Shown one piece after another: positions 8,189-13,357 of a stretch of DNA of 13,392 nt (position 1 is its first letter; the number at the start of each line of letters is the position of its first letter). Source of the stretch: Caldimicrobium sp964595655 (GTDB lineage: Bacteria > Desulfobacterota > Thermodesulfobacteria > Thermodesulfobacteriales > Thermodesulfobacteriaceae). The notes under the pieces are model-generated. The model did not search any database and was not told where the DNA came from. It worked only from the letters and a program-made list of their open reading frames with translations. Where the stretch lies: positions 1-13,392 of the forward strand of contig CAZQQV010000040.1 in NCBI GenBank assembly GCA_964595655.1, read 5' to 3'. The translations under genes and the position numbers were made by a program.

Positions 8189-8233
8189 ATTAGTATCGCA
8201 TAAAATCTTTTTTAATCTTCGGGGAGGTGTTTT

Positions 8234-10033
8234 ATGCTTAAATATCAACCAAAAAGGGATAATTTTGTGCTTGTAGAGAGGGAAACTCCAGAATTATTCA
8301 AAGAGCTCTTTCCCTATTCTGAACCTCCCAAAGTTTACTTTGATGGAAAATATATTCCTCCTCAGCCTGCAAAAAATTTTTATATAACTGATACTACCTT
8401 TAGAGATGGCCAGCAAGCAAGAACTCCCTATACCCCCGAGCAAATCGAACAGCTCTATAAATTTCTTCACAGACTTAGCGGTCCTAAAGGTATCATAAGG
8501 AAAACGGAATTTTTCCTTTACACGGCAAAAGATAGAGAGGCCCTTGAGCGCTGCTTAGCCCTTGGCTATCAATATCCAGAAATTACAGGCTGGATTCGTG
8601 CAAGAAAGGAAGATCTGAAGTTAGTCAAAGAGGCAGGACTTAAAGAAACGGGCATGTTAACCTCCTGTTCGGATTATCACATCTATTTGAAACTCGGGAA
8701 AACAAGAAAACAGGCCCTTGAAGACTATCTTGCTGTAGTAAAAGAGGCTCTATCCTATGGAATAAGGCCAAGATGTCATTTTGAAGATGTAACCAGAGCG
8801 GACATTTATGGCTTTGTCATTCCCTTTGCTATTGAACTTATGAAACTCAGAGAGGAAAGTGGTATTGACATAAAGATACGCCTTTGTGATACTCTGGGAG
8901 TAGCTGTGCCTTATCCTGAAGCTGTTTTACCAATCAGTGTTCCCAAGCTTGTGCGTGCTTTAATTGATGAGGCTGGAGTTCCGGGGGAGCTTCTTGAGTG
9001 GCACGGACATAATGATTACTACAAAGCTGTAATTAATGCCACTGCTGCCTGGCTTTATGGCTGCACCTATGTAAATACATCGCTCCTTGGCATAGGAGAA
9101 AGAACAGGAAATACCCCCCTTGAGGCCATGGTCTTTGAATACATTGCCCTCAAAGGAACAGCAGATGGAATGGATACCACTGTTATTACAGAAATCGCCG
9201 AATATTATCGGAAAGTTCTTCATGAAAAAATCCCCTCAAGACAGCCCTTTGTGGGTGAAGACTTTAATGCTACAAGAGCAGGCATTCATATTGATGGTAT
9301 CATCAAAAACGAAGAAATTTACAATTCCTTTGATTCCAAAAAGGTGCTCAACAAACCCATTCAAATTATCATCACTGACAAGAGCGGAACAGCAGGGGTT
9401 GCTTACTGGATAAATACTCATTTTGGGCTTACAGGAGATAAACAGATTGATAAAAAACACCCTGCAGTGGTTAAAATTTACAAAAAAATCATTGAACAAT
9501 ATGAACAGGGTCGTATTACTTCTATTTCAAATGAAGAAATGATTGCCTTAACCAAAAAGTATTTACCTGAACTCTTTGAGTCTGAGCTTGATCATCTAAG
9601 GAATTATGCCATTTCAATTATGAGTAAACTTATTAATGAACTTGTTCAGGAAAAGGAGATTATTTCTCTTGAAAAAAAACAAATTAAACCTGTCTTTGAA
9701 AAATTTCTTGAAGAGCACCCTTATGTGCAATTTATTTATATTGTTGACACCCAAGGTAAGGCTATCTTCGGATTAACCAATGATATGGAACATAAGAAAA
9801 AATTTGACAAACTTCTTCAGAAAGAAACCTTTGAGGATAGAGAATGGTTTATTAATCCTATGAAAACAGGAAAAATCTTTGTTTCAAAATTTTACACCTC
9901 AAGAATTACAGGTAGTCTTTGTATAACTGTTTCTGCTCCTATCAGAAACATAGATGATGAAATAATAGGAGTTCTCGGAATGGACATAAGATTTGAGGAT
10001 CTTGTAAAGATGGAAAGAGAAGATGCGGAATAA
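8234..10033 (+). CDS. Re-citrate/homocitrate-synthase-like enzyme fused to a C-terminal Cache (PDC) sensor domain
   Basis: This 599-residue protein has two parts. Residues about 48-450 are a DRE-TIM metallolyase that condenses acetyl-CoA with a 2-oxo acid: TDTTFRDGQQAR at 52-63 (catalytic Arg57, metal-binding Asp58), RCHFEDVTRAD at 180-190, LCDTLG at 217-222, the metal motif HGHND at 257-261 (His257, His259) and LGIGERTGNTPLEAM at 285-299. From memory, this motif set matches the Re-citrate synthases of anaerobes more closely than LeuA. Those enzymes make citrate from oxaloacetate for glutamate synthesis. After a helical linker (450-495), residues about 496-592 look like a Cache/PDC fold: IYIVDTQGKAIFG, then DREWF, SRITGSLCITVSAPI and IIGVLGMDIRFEDL. 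There is no signal peptide or membrane helix, so the sensor must be cytosolic. It starts the operon and overlaps tolB by 11 bases. Homocitrate synthase is the main alternative. Confidence 0.85.
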   Translation: MLKYQPKRDNFVLVERETPELFKELFPYSEPPKVYFDGKYIPPQPAKNFYITDTTFRDGQQARTPYTPEQIEQLYKFLHRLSGPKGIIRKTEFFLYTAKDREALERCLALGYQYPEITGWIRARKEDLKLVKEAGLKETGMLTSCSDYHIYLKLGKTRKQALEDYLAVVKEALSYGIRPRCHFEDVTRADIYGFVIPFAIELMKLREESGIDIKIRLCDTLGVAVPYPEAVLPISVPKLVRALIDEAGVPGELLEWHGHNDYYKAVINATAAWLYGCTYVNTSLLGIGERTGNTPLEAMVFEYIALKGTADGMDTTVITEIAEYYRKVLHEKIPSRQPFVGEDFNATRAGIHIDGIIKNEEIYNSFDSKKVLNKPIQIIITDKSGTAGVAYWINTHFGLTGDKQIDKKHPAVVKIYKKIIEQYEQGRITSISNEEMIALTKKYLPELFESELDHLRNYAISIMSKLINELVQEKEIISLEKKQIKPVFEKFLEEHPYVQFIYIVDTQGKAIFGLTNDMEHKKKFDKLLQKETFEDREWFINPMKTGKIFVSKFYTSRITGSLCITVSAPIRNIDDEIIGVLGMDIRFEDLVKMEREDAE

Positions 10034-11246
10034 ATTTTTTGTCGCTTTTATCTTTTTAATATTAATTGTATGGGTGGGATTCTTTAGAGTTGAAGCTCAG
10101 GATAGTGCTATTATAACGGTTACCCCTCAAAGTTTTAGCAAAATTATTGTAAGAATACCTCCCTTTGAGGGTGAAAGAGAAGAAGAGGCCTCATCCCTTA
10201 TTCGTAAACTCCTAAATTATCATCTTATCTGTATAGCTTTAAAAGAACCTCCCCTCAAAGGCTTCAAAGAAAAGTCTTATTATCTCAAAGGTAAACTTAC
10301 AAAAAACGGTAAAATTTTTTTTGAGGGAGAACTTATTGATGTTTTTGAAGAAAAACCTATAAAACATTACAGAATTGAGGCCTCCTCTCTTGAAAGGCTT
10401 TCTTATGCCCTTGCCGATGAAGTTATAAAGGCTATTTCCCCTTATCAAGGCATAAGTCAGTCTAAACTTGCTTTTGTTAGAAGAGGCGAAAAAGGAGATA
10501 ATCTTTTTATTATGGATTTTTCAAAGAGAAATCTTAAGAATATACGCTCAGCAGAACTCATTCTTTTTCCCAAATTTTCACCAAGTGGTAAAAAAATTGC
10601 TTATCTTATCTATGATAAAAAAACCTACTATCTCGAAATTTACCATGTTTTAACAGGTGAAGTTGAAAGATTTAAATTGCCTGGCTTAAGCTCTGCACCT
10701 CTCTGGGCCTCTGATGAAAGGCAGCTTTATCTTACCCTCGGAAAGGAAGGAGAGATAAATATCTACAAATTTTCTCTTGAAGATAAATCTCTGAACCCCA
10801 TTACCAAAGGAAGGGGGGTTCATCAAGCAGGAAGTATTAGTCCTGATGGAAGATTTATCGCTTATGTAGGCGATTCTTCAGGAAATCCGCAGGTGTATAT
10901 CCTTGATCTCCTTTCAAAACAAACAAAAAGAATCTCCTTTGAGGGAAAATACAACACCTCACCAAGATTTTCTCCCAAAGGAGATAAATTATTATACCTA
11001 TCTTCTCAGGGTGGTCAAAATCAGCTAATCATTTATAATCTAAAAACTGGAGAAAAGAAAAAATACCTGCTTCGGGGAATTGCTCTTACAGATCCTGCCT
11101 TTTCTCCCACAGGGGATTATCTAATTTTCAAAGCAAAGAGAGGAGCTGAATTGGGGCTCTATCTTCTTCATCTGGACTCTCTGCTTACTTATGCCTATTT
11201 ATCCTTTGAAAATCTCTATTATCCCGATTGGGGTAAAATGAATTAA
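10023..11246 (+). CDS. tolB: TolB-like periplasmic beta-propeller protein
   Basis: TolB is the periplasmic propeller of the Tol-Pal system, which links the inner membrane to Pal and helps keep the outer membrane intact during division. A signal peptide (basic MRNK, hydrophobic 5-21, likely cleavage after Ala25 in RVEA-QDS) precedes an N-terminal alpha/beta domain (about 28-140) and a propeller from about 147. Propeller blades show the repeated PD40-type motif: FSPSGKKIAY (185-194), ISPDGRFIAY (272-281), FSPKGDKLLY (316-325) and FSPTGDYLIF (360-369). At 407 residues it is slightly shorter than E. coli TolB. The start lies 11 bases inside the preceding enzyme gene. No tolQ, tolR, tolA or pal gene is nearby, so an unrelated PD40-propeller lipoprotein-partner role remains possible. 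It implies a Gram-negative envelope. Confidence 0.85.
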   Translation: MRNKFFVAFIFLILIVWVGFFRVEAQDSAIITVTPQSFSKIIVRIPPFEGEREEEASSLIRKLLNYHLICIALKEPPLKGFKEKSYYLKGKLTKNGKIFFEGELIDVFEEKPIKHYRIEASSLERLSYALADEVIKAISPYQGISQSKLAFVRRGEKGDNLFIMDFSKRNLKNIRSAELILFPKFSPSGKKIAYLIYDKKTYYLEIYHVLTGEVERFKLPGLSSAPLWASDERQLYLTLGKEGEINIYKFSLEDKSLNPITKGRGVHQAGSISPDGRFIAYVGDSSGNPQVYILDLLSKQTKRISFEGKYNTSPRFSPKGDKLLYLSSQGGQNQLIIYNLKTGEKKKYLLRGIALTDPAFSPTGDYLIFKAKRGAELGLYLLHLDSLLTYAYLSFENLYYPDWGKMN

Positions 11247-11248
11247 AA

Positions 11249-11256
11249 GGGGGGGG
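11249..11256 (+). promoter_or_regulatory. Homopolymeric G8 ribosome site before the thioesterase GTG start
   Basis: Eight consecutive G residues lie four bases before the GTG at 11261 and are the only candidate ribosome site. An ATG one frame over (11259-11261) is followed at once by TGA, so it cannot be the start. Runs of eight G are rare in DNA this AT-rich. Confidence 0.55.
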
Positions 11257-11260
11257 TTAT

Positions 11261-11701
11261 GTGAAACCAATCTATGAAAGGGTAAAGGAGCATATAAGAA
11301 AATATGATAGGCTCTTTGAGTTTCTTGAGGCAGAAATTACAGATATGAGTGAGGGCTATGCTGAGGTGGTGATGGTGGTCAAGGATAAACATTTAAATTC
11401 CGCAGAAGTTTGTCACGGAGGAGTTATCTTTACTCTGGCTGACCTTGCCTTTGCCCTTGCCTCAAACTCTTATGGTAATCTTGCGCTTGCTATTCATGTA
11501 AGTATTTCTTTTATAAAGGGAGTTAAAATAGGAGATAAACTTATTGCAAGGGCTCAAGAGTTTAGCAAAGGAAAAACTTTAGCTACCTATCATGTAACCA
11601 TTACTAAGGACAATGGCGAAAGGGTTGCTTTTTTTGAAGGAATGGTTTATCGTTTTGATAAATCCATATTACCTGAGGAGGAAGCCTATGCCCATAGTTA
11701 A
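11261..11701 (+). CDS. PaaI-like hotdog-fold thioesterase
   Basis: This 146-residue cytoplasmic hotdog-fold acyl-CoA thioesterase probably hydrolyses a CoA thioester, possibly phenylacetyl- or hydroxyphenylacetyl-CoA-like or a stray acyl-CoA. The PaaI signature HLNSAEVCHGGVIFTLADLA (44-63) holds Asn46, the His52-Gly53-Gly54 turn and Asp61 on the central helix, all in the expected active-site places. The second half has the usual strand pattern VSISFIKGVKIGDKLIARAQ. Length is typical. The start is GTG: no in-frame ATG exists until the codon for Met29, which would cut into the fold. It follows tolB by 14 bases and overlaps the tautomerase gene by 14 bases. The natural substrate cannot be inferred. 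Confidence 0.88.
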   Translation: MKPIYERVKEHIRKYDRLFEFLEAEITDMSEGYAEVVMVVKDKHLNSAEVCHGGVIFTLADLAFALASNSYGNLALAIHVSISFIKGVKIGDKLIARAQEFSKGKTLATYHVTITKDNGERVAFFEGMVYRFDKSILPEEEAYAHS

Positions 11702-11876
11702 AATTTCTCTCTTTTCTGGAAGATCAAGGGAAATTAAAAAGAAAATCGCAGAAGAGGTCACTCAAGTTTTGGTGAAAAATCTTCAGATTCCTGAGGAAGC
11801 AGTTGTAATAATATTTGAAGATCTTGAAAAACACAACTTTGCTCAGGCAGGGAAATTGGCTGATGAAGGTTCGTAG
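11688..11876 (+). CDS. 4-oxalocrotonate tautomerase family protein (62 aa)
   Basis: This is a 62-residue member of the tautomerase superfamily, the same length as classical 4-oxalocrotonate tautomerase, which works as a hexamer in the cytosol and moves protons through an N-terminal proline. After removal of Met the protein begins PIVKISLFSGRS: Pro1 and Arg11 are present, and Phe50 of the hydrophobic pocket is conserved (HNFAQAG). By ungapped alignment with the classical enzyme, the second catalytic arginine, Arg39, is replaced by Val, so activity or substrate probably differs. I chose the ATG at 11688 because it has GAGGAGG at 11675-11681, gives the mature N-terminal proline, and gives exact family length. 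It is the last gene of the operon and overlaps the convergent fumarase gene by 34 bases. Confidence 0.88.
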   Translation: MPIVKISLFSGRSREIKKKIAEEVTQVLVKNLQIPEEAVVIIFEDLEKHNFAQAGKLADEGS

Positions 11877-12397
11877 AAGTCTCTTCCTTCGGTATCAATG
11901 CCAACAATGGCTGGAAAGTTTTCAACTTTAACTCTGAAAAAGGCTTCAGGCCCAAGATCTTCCCAGGCTATAGGTTCTACCTTTTTCACAAATTGAGATA
12001 AATAAGCTCCTGCTCCACCAAAAGTAACAAAATATACTGCTTTATAGTATTTGTGAAGTTCCTTAATTTTGCTTGAGCGCTTTCCCTTTCCCATTGTGGC
12101 ACAGAGTCCAAGCTTAAAGAAATCCTCTAAATAGGGATCCATGCGAGAGGAGGTGGTTGGACCAAAGGCCCCAATTATTTTCCCAGGTGGGGGAGAGGTT
12201 GGCCCAACATAATAAATCAATTGGTTAGTAAAATCAAAATTAAAGCCTTCCCTTTCTATAGCTTCAAGAATTTTTCTGTGAGTGGCATCTCTTCCACAAA
12301 GAAGCCAGCCTGATAAATATACAAAATCCCCTGCCCTAAGAGAGTTAAAAATTTCTCTATCCTCAAGAGGAAAACTCAAAATGCTCTTTGGCTTCAC
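11843..12397 (-). CDS. Fe-S hydro-lyase beta subunit, fumarase (class I) C-terminal type
   Basis: This 184-residue protein matches the beta subunit of two-subunit class I (4Fe-4S, oxygen-sensitive) fumarases and tartrate dehydratases, which interconvert fumarate and malate. Signature stretches are LSGWLLCGRDATHRK (28-42), YYVGPTSPPPGKIIGAFGPT (62-81), TSSRMD (82-87), TMGKGKRS (101-108) and VTFGGAGAYL (124-133). The cluster is carried by the alpha subunit, which is not adjacent here. The start codon is GTG with AAGAAGGG just upstream; a stop lies four codons before it and the N-terminus aligns with family length. It follows the Rrf2 gene by 25 bases and is probably co-transcribed with it, which could place it under Fe-S or redox control. 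Tartrate dehydratase beta is the alternative. Confidence 0.9.
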   Translation of the reverse strand: MKPKSILSFPLEDREIFNSLRAGDFVYLSGWLLCGRDATHRKILEAIEREGFNFDFTNQLIYYVGPTSPPPGKIIGAFGPTTSSRMDPYLEDFFKLGLCATMGKGKRSSKIKELHKYYKAVYFVTFGGAGAYLSQFVKKVEPIAWEDLGPEAFFRVKVENFPAIVGIDTEGRDFYEPSSANFPA

Positions 12398-12410
12398 AGG
12401 CCCTTCTTAT

Positions 12411-12432
12411 TTTAAAAGCACTTTAAAAGCAC
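12411..12432. repeat. 11-bp tandem duplication at the Rrf2 stop codon
   Basis: TTTAAAAGCAC occurs twice in direct tandem (12411-12421 and 12422-12432). The second copy spans the last codons and stop of the Rrf2 gene on the minus strand; the first lies in the gap before the fumarase ribosome site. Confidence 0.8.
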
Positions 12433-12878
12433 TTAAGGGTTACTGATTCTGCAAACTTTTCTCTCTCAGAAGTGCTCATGGTTTTTATTAAATCGCTTAG
12501 TTTTACATTTTTAAGCATACACTCTATGTAAGAAGCAAGTTTTTTCCAGATGGGATAGGCCACACATTCATCCACCTCGTCACACCCTTCAGACGGATCA
12601 AGGCAGGAAGCCACACACACAGGCCCCTCAAGGGGTTCAAGAACATCGTAAAGAGTAATTTCCTCAGGAGGCTTCCTCAAAACATAACCTCCACCAGGAC
12701 CACGGGAAGATCTTATCAAACGGGCCTGTCTTAAGCGATTGAGAATTTGAGCAAGATAAACTCTTGAAATTTTTTGCTTTTCAGCAATTTCATCAAGGGT
12801 TATTCCATCAGGATAGGCCTTAGCAATTTCATACATAGCCCTTACTGCATATCTCCCTTTAGTTGAAAGTCTAAACAT
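12423..12878 (-). CDS. Rrf2/IscR-family transcriptional regulator
   Basis: This 151-residue cytoplasmic winged-helix repressor/activator has the standard Rrf2 N-terminus MFRLSTKGRYAVRAM, the helix-turn-helix region at about 26-55 (ITLDEIAEKQKISRVYLAQI), and the wing RGPGGGYVL at 59-67. Cys92, Cys99 and Cys105 lie where IscR-type proteins bind an Fe-S cluster, with an additional Cys88 just before them. It could sense Fe-S status, iron, nitric oxide or redox state, or act like a cysteine-metabolism regulator. I chose the ATG at 12878 because AAAGGAGG lies directly upstream on the minus strand and the protein then starts exactly like its family. A longer frame to 12989 adds 37 non-conserved residues. 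The immediate downstream gene is a fumarase subunit. Confidence 0.92.
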   Translation of the reverse strand: MFRLSTKGRYAVRAMYEIAKAYPDGITLDEIAEKQKISRVYLAQILNRLRQARLIRSSRGPGGGYVLRKPPEEITLYDVLEPLEGPVCVASCLDPSEGCDEVDECVAYPIWKKLASYIECMLKNVKLSDLIKTMSTSEREKFAESVTLKCF

Positions 12879-12921
12879 TTTAATTCCTCCTTTAATTTTT
12901 ATTTTATATTTATCTTTCATT

Positions 12922-12949
12922 AAGATAATAAAATTTAAGAAAATATCAA
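12922..12949 (-). promoter_or_regulatory. Candidate promoter for the Rrf2-fumarase pair
   Basis: On the minus strand TTGATA (12944-12949) and TATCTT (12922-12927) are spaced by 16 bases, about 44 bases before the Rrf2 start. The -10 is weak and the region is very AT-rich, so other positions are possible. Confidence 0.35.
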
Positions 12950-13048
12950 GAGCACTTTTAAAAAGTTTCCTTTCCTTTGGAAGAACCAAATTTCAAAAAA
13001 GCTCAAGTATCTTTTCTGGCATCAAAGCAAAAAAAGTAATTCGGCAGG

Positions 13049-13069
13049 ACTAAACTTTTTGTTAGTTTA
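13049..13069. repeat. Small inverted repeat upstream of the Rrf2 gene
   Basis: TAAACT (13051-13056) and AGTTTA (13064-13069) are perfect inverted copies around a 7-base centre, and ACTAA/TTAGT (13049-13053 and 13062-13066) form an overlapping dyad with an 8-base centre. It could be a dimeric regulator's operator, but it lies about 170 bases from the Rrf2 start and such short dyads are frequent by chance here. Confidence 0.3.
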
Positions 13070-13303
13070 TCATGGGAGGGAATGCCTTTTTAAGTTTGCA
13101 ATAAAGGATGAACTCTATTTTCAAAGGCAAAATGTCACCTCCTCTTTTTAAGCCTCTTTATCCGAAGTTTCCTTTTTTGACGAAGTCCCCTTTTTTACCA
13201 GATTTCTCATTAGGAATAAGCTTTTCACTTGGATATAAATTTCAAAATCTCCCTGAGATTTTTTGGGGGCTTTCCTCCATGCAGGCTCTGGAAGTGTACA
13301 CAT
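13062..13303 (-). pseudogene. Possible remnant of two minus-strand genes (degraded)
   Basis: No intact gene is seen in this 240-base stretch, but the minus strand keeps traces of coding. A 51-codon ORF (13148-13303) begins with an ATG inside the 15-base repeats and ends in a Lys-rich tail (MRNLVKKGTSSKKETSDKEA). Four bases after its stop lies AGGAGGTGA (13135-13143), a nine-base match to the 16S anti-Shine-Dalgarno, followed by a TTG-started 22-codon ORF (13062-13130). The first ORF has no ribosome site and neither matches a family I know. The plus-strand ORF at 13108-13308 is rich in Pro, Phe and Leu in the way antisense frames are. Deleted transposase genes of the adjacent repeat element are one explanation. 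Confidence 0.25.
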
Positions 13304-13353
13304 TTTAAGTGTTCACATTTCATGTGTACACATTTTATGTGTTTCTATATTTT
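13294..13353. repeat. 15-bp tandem repeats with TGTGTACAC cores (possible IS21-like end)
   Basis: Three successive 15-base units are GTGTACACATTTTAA (13294), GTGTTCACATTTCAT (13309) and GTGTACACATTTTAT (13324), with a decayed fourth unit starting GTGTTTC at 13339. GTGTACAC is itself palindromic. Several short repeats starting TGTG/TGTT at an element's end are characteristic of the IS21 transposon family, where the transposase binds them. No intact istA or istB is in the window, and the element could continue to the right or be a left-behind end. An array of regulator sites is the alternative. Confidence 0.5.
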
Positions 13354-13357
13354 TTCC

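Noticed and set aside
11613..11876. Longer tautomerase frame from 11613
   Set aside because: It would hide the catalytic N-terminal proline and lies inside the thioesterase gene. The ATG at 11688 gives exact family length.
11843..11955. Minus-strand 65-residue ORF at 11758-11955
   Set aside because: It lies in another frame over the tautomerase and fumarase genes, both of which match families strongly.
12423..12989. Longer Rrf2 frame beginning at 12989
   Set aside because: The extra 37 residues are not family-like, and the ATG at 12878 has a strong AAAGGAGG and gives the standard MFRLSTKGRYAVRAM start.
13108..13308. 66-residue plus-strand ORF
   Set aside because: It is Pro/Phe/Leu-rich like an antisense frame, matches no family, and runs through the repeat array.
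13294..13353. CRISPR array
   Set aside because: The units are 15 bases and directly adjacent, with no spacers between them.
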